In this document: positions 25,833 to 34,029 of the stretch, piece by piece | How positions within the stretch are numbered: position 1 is the first letter of the stretch | Layout: every line of letters starts with the position of its first letter | Assembly: GCF_014200175.1 (NCBI RefSeq) | Contig: NZ_JACHBD010000021.1 | Coordinates: forward strand, 1-52,233 | Length of the DNA: 52,233 bases | Reading direction: 5' to 3' | DNA from: Rhizobium lentis | GTDB taxonomy: Bacteria; Pseudomonadota; Alphaproteobacteria; Rhizobiales; Rhizobiaceae | Notes under the pieces: model-generated | The model's database searches: none | The model's input: only the letters and a program-made list of their open reading frames with translations | What the model was told of the DNA's origin: nothing | Made by a program: the position numbers and the translations under genes

Positions 25833-26083
25833 TCAAGCGCGTGGTCGATTTCTTCGGCGCCGAAGAATATGCGCATCAGCGGCGCCGGCTGTTCTATCTG
25901 GCGCTCGTTCTTATCGTCATCGCCGACTTTCTAGTTCCCCGCGAACACGCCGAATACCTGTGGGACCACCTGCCGGGCTGGTCGGCTGTCTACGGCTTCG
26001 GCTCCTGCGTGCTTCTCATCTTCGTTTCCAAGTTTCTCGGCCATCGGGCTGGGCTGATGCGGCGCGAGGACTACTATGACTGA
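25829..26083 (+). CDS. Small two-helix membrane protein of the nuo operon
   Basis: 84 aa with two hydrophobic segments (~20-36 and ~52-68) and charged ends. It matches no canonical nuo or mrp subunit that I recognise. It overlaps the gene before it by ATGA and the gene after it by 8 bp, so it is translated with them. It may bridge the two adjacent antiporter-like subunits or help assembly; this is inferred from position only. Confidence 0.8.
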   Translation: MIKRVVDFFGAEEYAHQRRRLFYLALVLIVIADFLVPREHAEYLWDHLPGWSAVYGFGSCVLLIFVSKFLGHRAGLMRREDYYD

Positions 26084-27836
26084 ATTCATCCATCCGGCCC
26101 TGCTCTTCATTCTCGGCGCTCTGCCGATCCCATTCCTCAGAGGATCGATCCGCAAGGCTTATCTGCTGCTGATCCCGGCGTTGGCGATCCTCGCCGTGGT
26201 CACGATGCAGCCGGACAACTACGGCGCGGCGTCGTTCCTGGGGCAGCAAATTCAGATCGCGAAGGTCGACAAGCTGAGCAGCGTCTTTGCCACGGTTTTC
26301 ACCATCATGGCTCTGATCGGAACGGTCTACGCGCTGCACTTGCCTCGCCCCGGCCAGCACGTCGCTGCGTTCGTCTACGTCGGGAGCGCGCTCGGCGTGG
26401 TATTCGCCGGCGACTACCTGACGCTATACCTGTTCTGGGAAGGCATGGCGTTTGCCTCTGCCTATCTAGTCTTCGCACAGGGCGGCCGGCAAGCGATCAG
26501 CGCCGGGTTTCGGTATCTCATGGTTCATATCACCGGCGGCGTCGTCCTGCTTGGCGGAATCATTCTCTACGGGCTTTCAACAGGCTCGCTACTCCTAGGC
26601 CCGATCGAGGGGGGGATGGGCGCCGGCGCCTACCTGATCCTTGCCGGGTTCCTTCTGAACGCCGCCGTGCCGCCGCTCAACGCCTGGCTGACCGACGCTT
26701 ACCCTGAGGCAACAGTCACCGGGGCGGTATTCATGAGCGCCTTCACCACCAAGACCGCCGTGTATGTGCTGGCGCGCGCGTTTCCGGGAACCGAGCTTCT
26801 CGTTTGGCTCGGCACCGCGATGGCGCTTTACGGCGTCATCTATGCAGTACTGGAGAACGACTGCCGGCGCCTGTTGGCCTATCACATCGTCAGCCAGGTG
26901 GGGTATATGGTGGCGGGCGTCGGCATCGGGACCGAGATGGCTGTCAACGGCGCCACCAGCCATGCCTTCGCGCATATCCTCTACAAGGCGCTTCTGTTTA
27001 TGGGTGCTGGGGCGGTGATCTACGTCACCGGCCGTCGCAAGCTCACAGAGCTTGGCGGGCTCTACAAGACCATGCCGCTGACAGTGGCGCTCTACATGGT
27101 CGGCGCCTTCGCGATCTCGGCATTTCCCTTCTTCTCCGGCTTCGTCACCAAATCGATGGTGATCGCCGCTGCCGGACAGGATCATCGGGCGCTGGTGGTG
27201 CTGGCGCTGACAATGGCATCGTCGGGGACCTTCCTGCACACGGGCTTGAAGCTGCCGTATTACATGTTTTTCGGCACGGACCCGAAACTGGAGGCGCGGG
27301 AGCCGCCGCGCAACATGCTGGTCGCGATGGGAATGGCGGCGGTGCTTTGCATTGCGATCGGAGTGTTCCCGCAGCCGCTTTATGCGCTTCTCCCCTATCC
27401 GGTCGACTTCGAACCTTACACTGGCCTCCATGTCACGGAGAGCCTCGGCGTGCTGATGTTCACTGCCTTCGGGTTCGTGCTGTTCCTGCGGGCGCTCGAC
27501 CCGGAGAACACCATCAGCATCGACACCGACTGGTTCTATCGCAAGGGCGCGCGGGTCTTCATGTGGCTCGCCGAACGACCGCTGGCGCGCTACGAGAAGG
27601 CGGTGAGCGACGTGTCCGAAACCGGGGCGCTGCCGCTGCTGTATGGAGCGGCACGGGCGGGACTGCGGATCGATCTCACCGGGGTGGACGCTGTCGTGAA
27701 CGGCGTTGCCCGCTCGATCCTGCGCGGCGGCGGGCGGCTCCGGCGACTCCAGACCGGCGTCGTGACCCATTACGTGCTGGCGATGATCGTCGGTGTGATC
27801 GCGGCCACCGCCATCTTCGCCGTGGCGTGGCGGTAG
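26076..27836 (+). CDS. nuoL: NuoL-like antiporter subunit with lateral helix and altered TM7
   Basis: 586 aa. The core has TM5 Glu122 (FWEGMAF), TM8 Lys226 (FTTKTAVYVL) and TM12 Lys359 (FVTKSMV). At the usual TM7 lysine it has Asn195 (FLLNAAVPPLNAWL). The C-terminal ~110 residues (DTDWFYRKG ... VVNGVARSIL ... RRLQTGVVTHYVL) match the end of NuoL, which carries the amphipathic HL helix and last TM anchor. It may therefore be the distal subunit. Many databases would call it antiporter subunit D. The Lys-to-Asn change suggests an altered or lost central proton relay. Confidence 0.85.
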   Translation: MTEFIHPALLFILGALPIPFLRGSIRKAYLLLIPALAILAVVTMQPDNYGAASFLGQQIQIAKVDKLSSVFATVFTIMALIGTVYALHLPRPGQHVAAFVYVGSALGVVFAGDYLTLYLFWEGMAFASAYLVFAQGGRQAISAGFRYLMVHITGGVVLLGGIILYGLSTGSLLLGPIEGGMGAGAYLILAGFLLNAAVPPLNAWLTDAYPEATVTGAVFMSAFTTKTAVYVLARAFPGTELLVWLGTAMALYGVIYAVLENDCRRLLAYHIVSQVGYMVAGVGIGTEMAVNGATSHAFAHILYKALLFMGAGAVIYVTGRRKLTELGGLYKTMPLTVALYMVGAFAISAFPFFSGFVTKSMVIAAAGQDHRALVVLALTMASSGTFLHTGLKLPYYMFFGTDPKLEAREPPRNMLVAMGMAAVLCIAIGVFPQPLYALLPYPVDFEPYTGLHVTESLGVLMFTAFGFVLFLRALDPENTISIDTDWFYRKGARVFMWLAERPLARYEKAVSDVSETGALPLLYGAARAGLRIDLTGVDAVVNGVARSILRGGGRLRRLQTGVVTHYVLAMIVGVIAATAIFAVAWR

Positions 27837-27844
27837 GGGGTCAC

Positions 27845-29320
27845 ATGGGGTTACCGCTACTCAGCCTCATCGTATTCACACCCGCCGCCGGGGCAGCGGT
27901 TCTGATGGTTCTGCGCAGCGACGCTGCGGTGCGATGGATGGCGCTGGGTGTCACCGTCCTCGACCTCGCTCTCTGCATCGCTATGTTGGCCGGTTTTGAC
28001 ACTACGACCCACGCGATGCAGTTCACCGAGACGCGCCCGTGGGTTCCTGCGCTCGGGATCACCTATGCGCTTGGAATTGACGGAATCAGTGCCCTCTTCG
28101 TTTTCTTGACCGCGCTGCTGGGCTCGACCTGCGTGCTAGCCTCGTGGGTCGCGATCGATCGCAACGTGAAGGAATTCATGGTCAGTTTGCTGGCCATGGA
28201 GGCGCTGATGCTGGGGGTTTTCTGCGCACTCGACCTGTTCTTGTTTTACGTCTTCTGGGAGGCGATGCTGATCCCGATGTACCTGATCATCGGCGTCTGG
28301 GGCGGCGACGGCCGGGTCTATGCGGCCTTCAAGTTCTTCCTTTACACGCTGGCAGGCAGCGTCCTGTTCCTGGTCGGCGTCATCGTGCTCTATTTCAACG
28401 GCGGCGAGACCTTCGACATTCTCGCTCTGACAGCACAGGATTTGCCGTTCCGGGTCCAGTCGTGGCTGTTTTTCGCTTTCCTGGTCGCCTTCGCAGTCAA
28501 GGTGCCGATGGTGCCGGTCCATACCTGGCTGCCGGACGCCCATGTGCAGGCGCCGACAGCGGGCAGCATCATCCTCGCCGGAGTGCTGCTGAAGATGGGC
28601 GCCTACGGCTTCCTGCGGTTCTCGCTGCCGATGCTGCCGGAGGCGTCGGTGTATTATTCAACCCTGATGCTTTCGCTTTCGGCACTTGCGATCGTCTATG
28701 GCGGGTTGCTTGCGCTGGCGCAGGATGACCTCAAGAAGCTGGTGGCCTATTCCAGCATCAGCCACATGGGCTTCGTGACGATGGGGATTTTCGCGCTGAA
28801 CCTCCGCGGGCTCGAGGGCGGCATCCTGCAAATGTTCAATCATGGCGTGACGACGGGCGCGTTGTTCCTGTTTGTCGGCCTGATCTACGAGCGGACCCAC
28901 ACCCGCAGCATCGCCGATTATGGTGGGCTGATGAAGGCAGCACCAGTCTATACCGCGTTTCTTGCCTTGTTCATCCTGTCGTCGATGGCGCTGCCGGGAA
29001 CGAATTCGTTCGTGGGTGAGTTGCTCGTGCTATCTGGCGGGTTTGCGGCCAACCAGGCCGTCGGCGCGGCCGCCGTTCTGGGCGCATTGCTGGGCGCGGC
29101 CTATCTGCTCGGCATGTATGGGAAGGTCGCGCTTGGTCCGGCGAGTGTCAGTGCCCGATTTAAGATACGTGACGTAAACGCCCGCGAGATCGCTGCGATC
29201 CTGTCGCTGAGCGTCTTCGTGCTCTGGGTCGGGCTCTATCCAAAACCTTTTCTCAACATCATCGATGCCTCGGCGAAACATCTGCTCGCGCAGGTGCACG
29301 GTGAGGAGAGTGGCCAATGA
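27845..29320 (+). CDS. nuoM: NADH-quinone oxidoreductase subunit M
   Basis: 491 aa, 14 helices. Canonical residues are present: TM5 Glu in FYVFWEAMLIPMYL, TM7 Lys in VKVPMVPVHTWLPDAH, TM8 Lys in GVLLKMGAYG and TM12 Glu in SFVGELLVL. HTWLPDAHVQAPTAGS is a NuoM hallmark. ATG 27845 follows a G-rich site 8 bp after the nuoL stop. The open frame runs back to 26804 through nuoL, but only as a GC-driven shadow. The stop overlaps the nuoN start (ATGA). Confidence 0.95.
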   Translation: MGLPLLSLIVFTPAAGAAVLMVLRSDAAVRWMALGVTVLDLALCIAMLAGFDTTTHAMQFTETRPWVPALGITYALGIDGISALFVFLTALLGSTCVLASWVAIDRNVKEFMVSLLAMEALMLGVFCALDLFLFYVFWEAMLIPMYLIIGVWGGDGRVYAAFKFFLYTLAGSVLFLVGVIVLYFNGGETFDILALTAQDLPFRVQSWLFFAFLVAFAVKVPMVPVHTWLPDAHVQAPTAGSIILAGVLLKMGAYGFLRFSLPMLPEASVYYSTLMLSLSALAIVYGGLLALAQDDLKKLVAYSSISHMGFVTMGIFALNLRGLEGGILQMFNHGVTTGALFLFVGLIYERTHTRSIADYGGLMKAAPVYTAFLALFILSSMALPGTNSFVGELLVLSGGFAANQAVGAAAVLGALLGAAYLLGMYGKVALGPASVSARFKIRDVNAREIAAILSLSVFVLWVGLYPKPFLNIIDASAKHLLAQVHGEESGQ

Positions 29321-30756
29321 CCGCCGCTGCTCTTCTCCAGTCGGTCCTTGCGAGCCTGCCCGAGATCATCGTGGTCACGGGGGCCTGCATCCTGCTGATT
29401 CTGGGACAGTTTGTGCAAAAGAGACAGGAACATTTCCTTGTCTGGGCTTCCGTTGCCATCGTACTGATTGCCGCCTTGGCGACACTCATGCTGGCGGGCG
29501 AGGTGCGGCCGGCCTACACGGGCATGTTCGTCGCCGACCGCTTCGCGGTCTTCTTTAAGTTCGTGTTCTATTTAGCCACCGTCCTGACATTCCTCCTCTC
29601 AAGAAAATATGCGGATATCGAAGGGATCGGCAGCAGCGAATACTATGTCCTGCTGCTCTTCGCGCTTTCGGGAATGATGATCATGGCGTCGGCCACCGAT
29701 CTCATGTCGATCTATGTGGGCCTCGAACTGGTGGTGCTCTGTACCTATGTGCTGACCGGCTTCCTGCGGCGAGAGCGGCGGTCGAACGAAGCGGCGCTGA
29801 AATATGTGATCCTTGGCGCGGTCTCGACCGGGATTTTCCTTTACGGCGTTTCGCTGGTCTACGGGCTGACCGGCACCACCCAACTGGACGCGATGGCTGC
29901 AGCGGTAACCGGCAATCCGCGCGATCCCGGATTGCTGCTAGCGGTAGTCTTCATTGTCGCGGGGTTGGTCTTCAAGGTCGGCGCGGTGCCGTTCCATATG
30001 TGGGTTCCGGACGTCTACGAAGGCGCGCCGACGACGATCACCGCGTTCATGTCGGTCGGCCCCAAGGCGGCGGGGTTCGCGGTCATCCTGCGGGTGTTCC
30101 TCAACCCCCTGGTCGCAGCTTCAGACGTCTGGATCATCGTCGCGGTCATTGCGGTGGTGACGATGGCGCTTGGCAGCTTCGTGGCGCTGGTCCAGGACAA
30201 TTTCAAGCGCCTCCTGGCCTACTCCAGCATCGCCCATGCCGGCTTCGCCATTTTCGGCGTGGCCGCTGGCGGCGCCGATGGGATCGCCAGCGTGATGCTC
30301 TATCTCCTGATCTACGCGTTCATGAATCTCGGCATTTTCGGCACCGTCATCATGATGCGGAACGGCGATTTTTCGGGCGAGGTCATCGACGACTATGCGG
30401 GTTTCGCCAAGTCACATCCGGGGCTGGCGCTCCTAATGCTGCTCTATCTCTTCTCGCTGGCCGGTATTCCGCCGACGGCCGGGTTCTTCGCCAAGTTTTA
30501 CGTGCTGGTCGCCCTCGTCGAGCGTGGTTTCGTCATGCTGGCTGTTATCGCAGTACTGCTCAGTGCCGTCGCCGCCTATTTCTACATCCGCATCGTGATG
30601 GTGATCTACATGCGCGAGCCGAAGAGGGCGTTCGCCCCGGCGCTGACCCCTTTGGTGAGCGCGACACTCGCCGTCACCGCTGCCGGCACCATCGGCATCG
30701 GCCTATTTCCGTCGTGGTTTCTAAAGCTTGCCCAAGATTCGGTCTTTGGCGGGTGA
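29317..30756 (+). CDS. nuoN: NADH-quinone oxidoreductase subunit N
   Basis: 479 aa, 14 helices. TM5 Glu lies in YVGLELVVLCTYVL, TM7 Lys in GLVFKVGAVPFHMWVPDVYEG, and TM8 Lys in VGPKAAGFAV. PFHMWVPDVYEGAPTT is specific to NuoN. It is coupled to nuoM by ATGA. It lies next to NuoK/J in the membrane arm. About 105 bp separate it from nuoA, the largest gap inside the forward nuo operon. Confidence 0.95.
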   Translation: MTAAALLQSVLASLPEIIVVTGACILLILGQFVQKRQEHFLVWASVAIVLIAALATLMLAGEVRPAYTGMFVADRFAVFFKFVFYLATVLTFLLSRKYADIEGIGSSEYYVLLLFALSGMMIMASATDLMSIYVGLELVVLCTYVLTGFLRRERRSNEAALKYVILGAVSTGIFLYGVSLVYGLTGTTQLDAMAAAVTGNPRDPGLLLAVVFIVAGLVFKVGAVPFHMWVPDVYEGAPTTITAFMSVGPKAAGFAVILRVFLNPLVAASDVWIIVAVIAVVTMALGSFVALVQDNFKRLLAYSSIAHAGFAIFGVAAGGADGIASVMLYLLIYAFMNLGIFGTVIMMRNGDFSGEVIDDYAGFAKSHPGLALLMLLYLFSLAGIPPTAGFFAKFYVLVALVERGFVMLAVIAVLLSAVAAYFYIRIVMVIYMREPKRAFAPALTPLVSATLAVTAAGTIGIGLFPSWFLKLAQDSVFGG

Positions 30757-30861
30757 GCGATTGGATTTGCAATGATCACACCGACGGAATAGACTTGAAG
30801 GCAGAGGAAGGATTGCCCAAGTCGCGCCGCGGCGTGGTCGATGGGCGACCGGTGCAGTGAT

Positions 30862-31227
30862 ATGACTGCAATGGAATTTTTGCCGGTTCTTTTCATGGTC
30901 GCCGGAGTCGTTCTGGTGGCGGGGGTGACGTTGTTCGTCTCCTCGCTGCTGCGCCCATCCAATCCTTATCCCGCCAAGAACATGCCCTATGAATGCGGCA
31001 TGGACGCAGCGGGCGAGGCGGCGGCGGGCCGCTTCAGGGTGCCGTTCTTTATCCTCGCGATCCTGCTGGTCGTTTTCGATGTCGAAGCGATGTTTCTCTT
31101 TCCCTGGGCCGTCGTCCTGAAAGAGATCGGCCTGGTCGGCTATATCGAGATGTTCGTCTTCATATTGCTGCTTCTCGTGGGTTTCGCCTACGCCTGGCTG
31201 AAAGGAGCGCTTGAATGGGAGGCGTAA
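30862..31227 (+). CDS. nuoA: NADH-quinone oxidoreductase subunit A
   Basis: 121 aa, three helices. NPYPAKNMPYECGMDAAG contains the conserved cysteine loop that senses the quinone-site state in complex I. FDVEAMFLFPWA carries the buried acidic pair of TM2. ATG 30862 was chosen as the first start close to the family's usual N-terminus; ATG 30841 and 30871 are possible and none has a strong ribosome site. It overlaps nuoB by 13 bp. Confidence 0.93.
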   Translation: MTAMEFLPVLFMVAGVVLVAGVTLFVSSLLRPSNPYPAKNMPYECGMDAAGEAAAGRFRVPFFILAILLVVFDVEAMFLFPWAVVLKEIGLVGYIEMFVFILLLLVGFAYAWLKGALEWEA

Positions 31228-31718
31228 ACAACGCGATCCGCGACAGCGTGCTGTTCACTACGGCCGACAGCATCATTGGTTGGAGCCGAAGATCGGCGCT
31301 GTGGCCGGAGACCTTCGGCATTGCCTGCTGCGCCATCGAGATGATCTCCGCCGGTTGCGCCCGCTACGATCTCGACCGGTTCGGCGTGGTGTTCCGCCCT
31401 TCGCCGAGACAATCCGACGTCATGATCATCGCCGGCACAGTGACCCGGAAATTCGCGCCCGTCGTGCGGCGGCTCTATGACCAGATGCCGGAACCGCGCT
31501 GGGTGATCGCCATGGGCACCTGCGCTATTTCGGGCGGGGTCTACAACACCTACGCCGTGGTGCAGGGATCGGAGACCTTCGTGCCCGTCGATGTGCATGT
31601 GCCTGGCTGTCCGCCCCGGCCTGAGGCGCTGATGCATGGCTTCCTCCTGCTTCAAGAAAAGATCAAGAGGTCGCGGGCGCTCGCCGGAACACCTCTGGAT
31701 CGGGTTATAGCGTCATGA
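31215..31718 (+). CDS. nuoB: NADH-quinone oxidoreductase subunit B (cluster N2)
   Basis: 167 aa. The four ligands of the terminal [4Fe-4S] cluster N2 are visible: tandem cysteines in GIACCAIEM, Cys in AMGTCAISGG and Cys in VPGCPPRPEAL. N2 passes electrons to quinone at the NuoB/NuoD interface. GGAG lies 7 bases before the ATG. The stop overlaps the nuoC start (ATGA). Confidence 0.96.
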   Translation: MGGVNNAIRDSVLFTTADSIIGWSRRSALWPETFGIACCAIEMISAGCARYDLDRFGVVFRPSPRQSDVMIIAGTVTRKFAPVVRRLYDQMPEPRWVIAMGTCAISGGVYNTYAVVQGSETFVPVDVHVPGCPPRPEALMHGFLLLQEKIKRSRALAGTPLDRVIAS

Positions 31719-32251
31719 GTGCGGAGCCGTCCCTCAATCGCGCTCCGATCATCGAGCGCTTCGGAGAAACCATCGAGGACCTCGGCACTGCGCACGGCAT
31801 CGACGCCTTTGCCGTTCCCCCCGAGAGGATCGTCGAGTTCTGCCGGCTCCTGAAAGAGCATCCGGCGCTGCAATTCAATTTCCTCTCGGACATTTGCGGG
31901 GTCGATCATTATCCCGAAACGCCGCGGTTCGAGGCGGTCTACCATCTCTATTCGCTGCCCAATAGGTGGCGGGTCCGCATCAAGTGCCGCCTTGGCGATC
32001 CTCCTGAAGTGCCTTCGGTCACGGGAGTTTGGCGCACCGCCAACTGGCATGAGCGTGAGGCCTGGGACATGTATGGCATCAGCTTCGCGGGACATCCCGA
32101 TCTGCGCCGGATCTATATGTGGGAAGGCTTCGAGGGCTTTCCCCAGCGCAAGGATTTCCCCCTCAGGGGCTATAAGGACAAGTTGAACCCCTTCGGTGCC
32201 GAAGGTCCGCCGCCAACGCAGCCCGACCTTGCCACCAGGGACATTCCGTAA
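31715..32251 (+). CDS. nuoC: NADH-quinone oxidoreductase subunit C (30 kDa)
   Basis: 178 aa. LSDICGVDHYPETPRFE and the signature WHEREAWDMYGISFAGHPDLRRI identify the 30-kDa subunit, and KDFPLRGY lies near the end. NuoC and NuoD are separate genes here, unlike the fused NuoCD of enterobacteria. Translationally coupled to nuoB; nuoD follows after 29 bp. It helps hold the quinone-reducing module of the peripheral arm. Confidence 0.95.
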   Translation: MSAEPSLNRAPIIERFGETIEDLGTAHGIDAFAVPPERIVEFCRLLKEHPALQFNFLSDICGVDHYPETPRFEAVYHLYSLPNRWRVRIKCRLGDPPEVPSVTGVWRTANWHEREAWDMYGISFAGHPDLRRIYMWEGFEGFPQRKDFPLRGYKDKLNPFGAEGPPPTQPDLATRDIP

Positions 32252-32280
32252 GGGAGGCCGTTCTACGCCGGAACGATGAG

Positions 32281-33495
32281 ATGACCGAAGTCACCGAGCT
32301 CAGCAGGCCTGAGGGCGAAGCGCTCAATACCAGGGAAGTGCTTCTCAATCTCGGTCCGCAGCACCCCAGCACCCATGGGGTTCTTCGGCTCGTCCTCGAA
32401 CTGGACGGCGAGTTCGTCGAGCGCGTCGATCCGCATATCGGCTACCTCCATCGCGGCACCGAAAAACTGGCGGAGAGCTTCACCTATACCCAGATTTTCC
32501 CGCTGACGGACCGGCTCGACTATCTCTGTCCGCCCTCGAACAACCTCGCTTTCGCGCTGGCGGTGGAGAAACTCCTCGGCATAGAAGCACCGATCCGGGC
32601 GCAATATATCCGCGTGATGATGGCCGAGCTGGCACGGATCTCCGGTCACCTCCTGATCACGGGCGCTTTGCCGATGGATCTCGGCGCCATGACCGCGTTG
32701 CTTTACGTCATGCGCGAACGTGAAATGATCATGGACCTCCTGGAAATGATCACCGGCGCGCGCATGCACACCTCGTTCTGCCGGGTCGGCGGAGTGCGCG
32801 AGGACCTGCCTGACGGATTCTTCCCCAAGATCCGGGAGTTTTGCGACATCTTTCCGAACCGGATTCGCGACTATGAGCGACTGCTCGAAGATAACCGGGT
32901 GTTTCTCAATCGCACGAAGGGGATCGGCGTGATCTCCGCCGAGGATGCCGTCGATCTCGGCCTCAGCGGCCCGAACCTGCGTGCTTCCGGTGTCGACTGG
33001 GACATCCGGCGCGATGAGCCCTACGAGATCTACGACCGGCTCGATTTCAACGTCATCACCCGTCATGAGGGCGATTGCTATGCACGCTGGCGATGCCGCG
33101 TCGACGAGATGCGCGAAAGCATAGGGATCATCGAACAATGCATCGACCAGATGCCTGAGGGGCCGTTCCAGATCGATATGCCGACAATCGCCTTCCCACT
33201 GGATAAGGATCGGGTGCACTGCTCGATGGAGGCGCTGATCCAGCATTTTGACCTGTCGGCCTACGGCTTCAAGGTGCCGAAGGGCGAGGTCTATTCGGCG
33301 ATCGAGGCCCCAAAGGGCGAGCTTGGCTTTTACATCATCAGTGACGGCTCGCCAAAACCGTTCCGCATGAAGGTGCGGGCACCCTCGTTCGTCAATCTTC
33401 AGGCCCTCTTCGGGGTCAGCAACGCCCGCTATCTGGCGGACATGATCGCCGTGCTCGGCAGCCTCGACCCCGTAATGGCGGAGGTGGACAAGTAG
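32281..33495 (+). CDS. nuoD: NADH-quinone oxidoreductase subunit D (49 kDa)
   Basis: 404 aa, the usual NuoD length. LGPQHPSTHGVLRL holds the His loop that lines the quinone pocket. GYLHRGTEKLAES, the LDYLCPP region and IDMPTIAF later are family features. It derives from a hydrogenase large subunit but has no metal-binding cysteine pairs. Separate from nuoC, and 14 bp before nuoE. Confidence 0.96.
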   Translation: MTEVTELSRPEGEALNTREVLLNLGPQHPSTHGVLRLVLELDGEFVERVDPHIGYLHRGTEKLAESFTYTQIFPLTDRLDYLCPPSNNLAFALAVEKLLGIEAPIRAQYIRVMMAELARISGHLLITGALPMDLGAMTALLYVMREREMIMDLLEMITGARMHTSFCRVGGVREDLPDGFFPKIREFCDIFPNRIRDYERLLEDNRVFLNRTKGIGVISAEDAVDLGLSGPNLRASGVDWDIRRDEPYEIYDRLDFNVITRHEGDCYARWRCRVDEMRESIGIIEQCIDQMPEGPFQIDMPTIAFPLDKDRVHCSMEALIQHFDLSAYGFKVPKGEVYSAIEAPKGELGFYIISDGSPKPFRMKVRAPSFVNLQALFGVSNARYLADMIAVLGSLDPVMAEVDK

Positions 33496-33509
33496 CAGAG
33501 GATTTGGAC

Positions 33510-34025
33510 GTGATGACCCTGCGCGAAAAGATCGAAGAGGCGGCGGCGCGGTATCCAGACCAGCGCTCGGCGATCATGCCCGCGCTTCGGATCGCGCAGA
33601 CGGAGCATGGCCATTTGCCTGGTCCGGTGCTGGAGGAGGTCGCCAACATTCTCGGAGTCGAGCGGATCTGGGTCTACGAGCTGGCGACCTTCTACACGCT
33701 CTTCCATACCGAACCGGTGGGCATGTTCCATCTGCAGCTTTGCGACAACGTCTCCTGCATGCTGTGCAGCTCCGAGGACCTGCTGAGGCATCTGGAGGAG
33801 GTCCTCGGGATCAAGAAGGGCGAAACCACCCCAGACCTGCTGTTCACGCTTTCGACCGTCGAATGCCTCGGCGCCTGCGAGATGGCTCCAGTGATGCAGG
33901 TTGGTGATGACTATCACGGCGACCTCGACATCGCGCGCATCGACGCGCTTCTCGACAGGTTGCGAACGGAGGCGGGGAAAGCGACTGGTGCCGATCTCGC
34001 CTCAGCAGCACCGCCGGGAGAATAG
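33510..34025 (+). CDS. nuoE: NADH-quinone oxidoreductase subunit E (cluster N1a)
   Basis: 171 aa from GTG 33510, chosen because GAGG lies 8 bases upstream; TTG 33504 and ATG 33513 are alternatives. Thioredoxin-like [2Fe-2S] subunit with ligand cysteines in CDNVSCMLC and VECLGACEMAP. It binds next to NuoF and takes part in NADH oxidation. The C-terminal tail after ALLDRL is variable. nuoF starts 4 bp after the stop. Confidence 0.94.
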   Translation: MMTLREKIEEAAARYPDQRSAIMPALRIAQTEHGHLPGPVLEEVANILGVERIWVYELATFYTLFHTEPVGMFHLQLCDNVSCMLCSSEDLLRHLEEVLGIKKGETTPDLLFTLSTVECLGACEMAPVMQVGDDYHGDLDIARIDALLDRLRTEAGKATGADLASAAPPGE

Positions 34026-34029
34026 CGTC

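Noticed and set aside
26804..27844. 347-codon in-frame extension upstream of nuoM
   Set aside because: It overlaps nuoL in another frame, is not membrane-like, and NuoM homology begins at ATG 27845 with a ribosome site.
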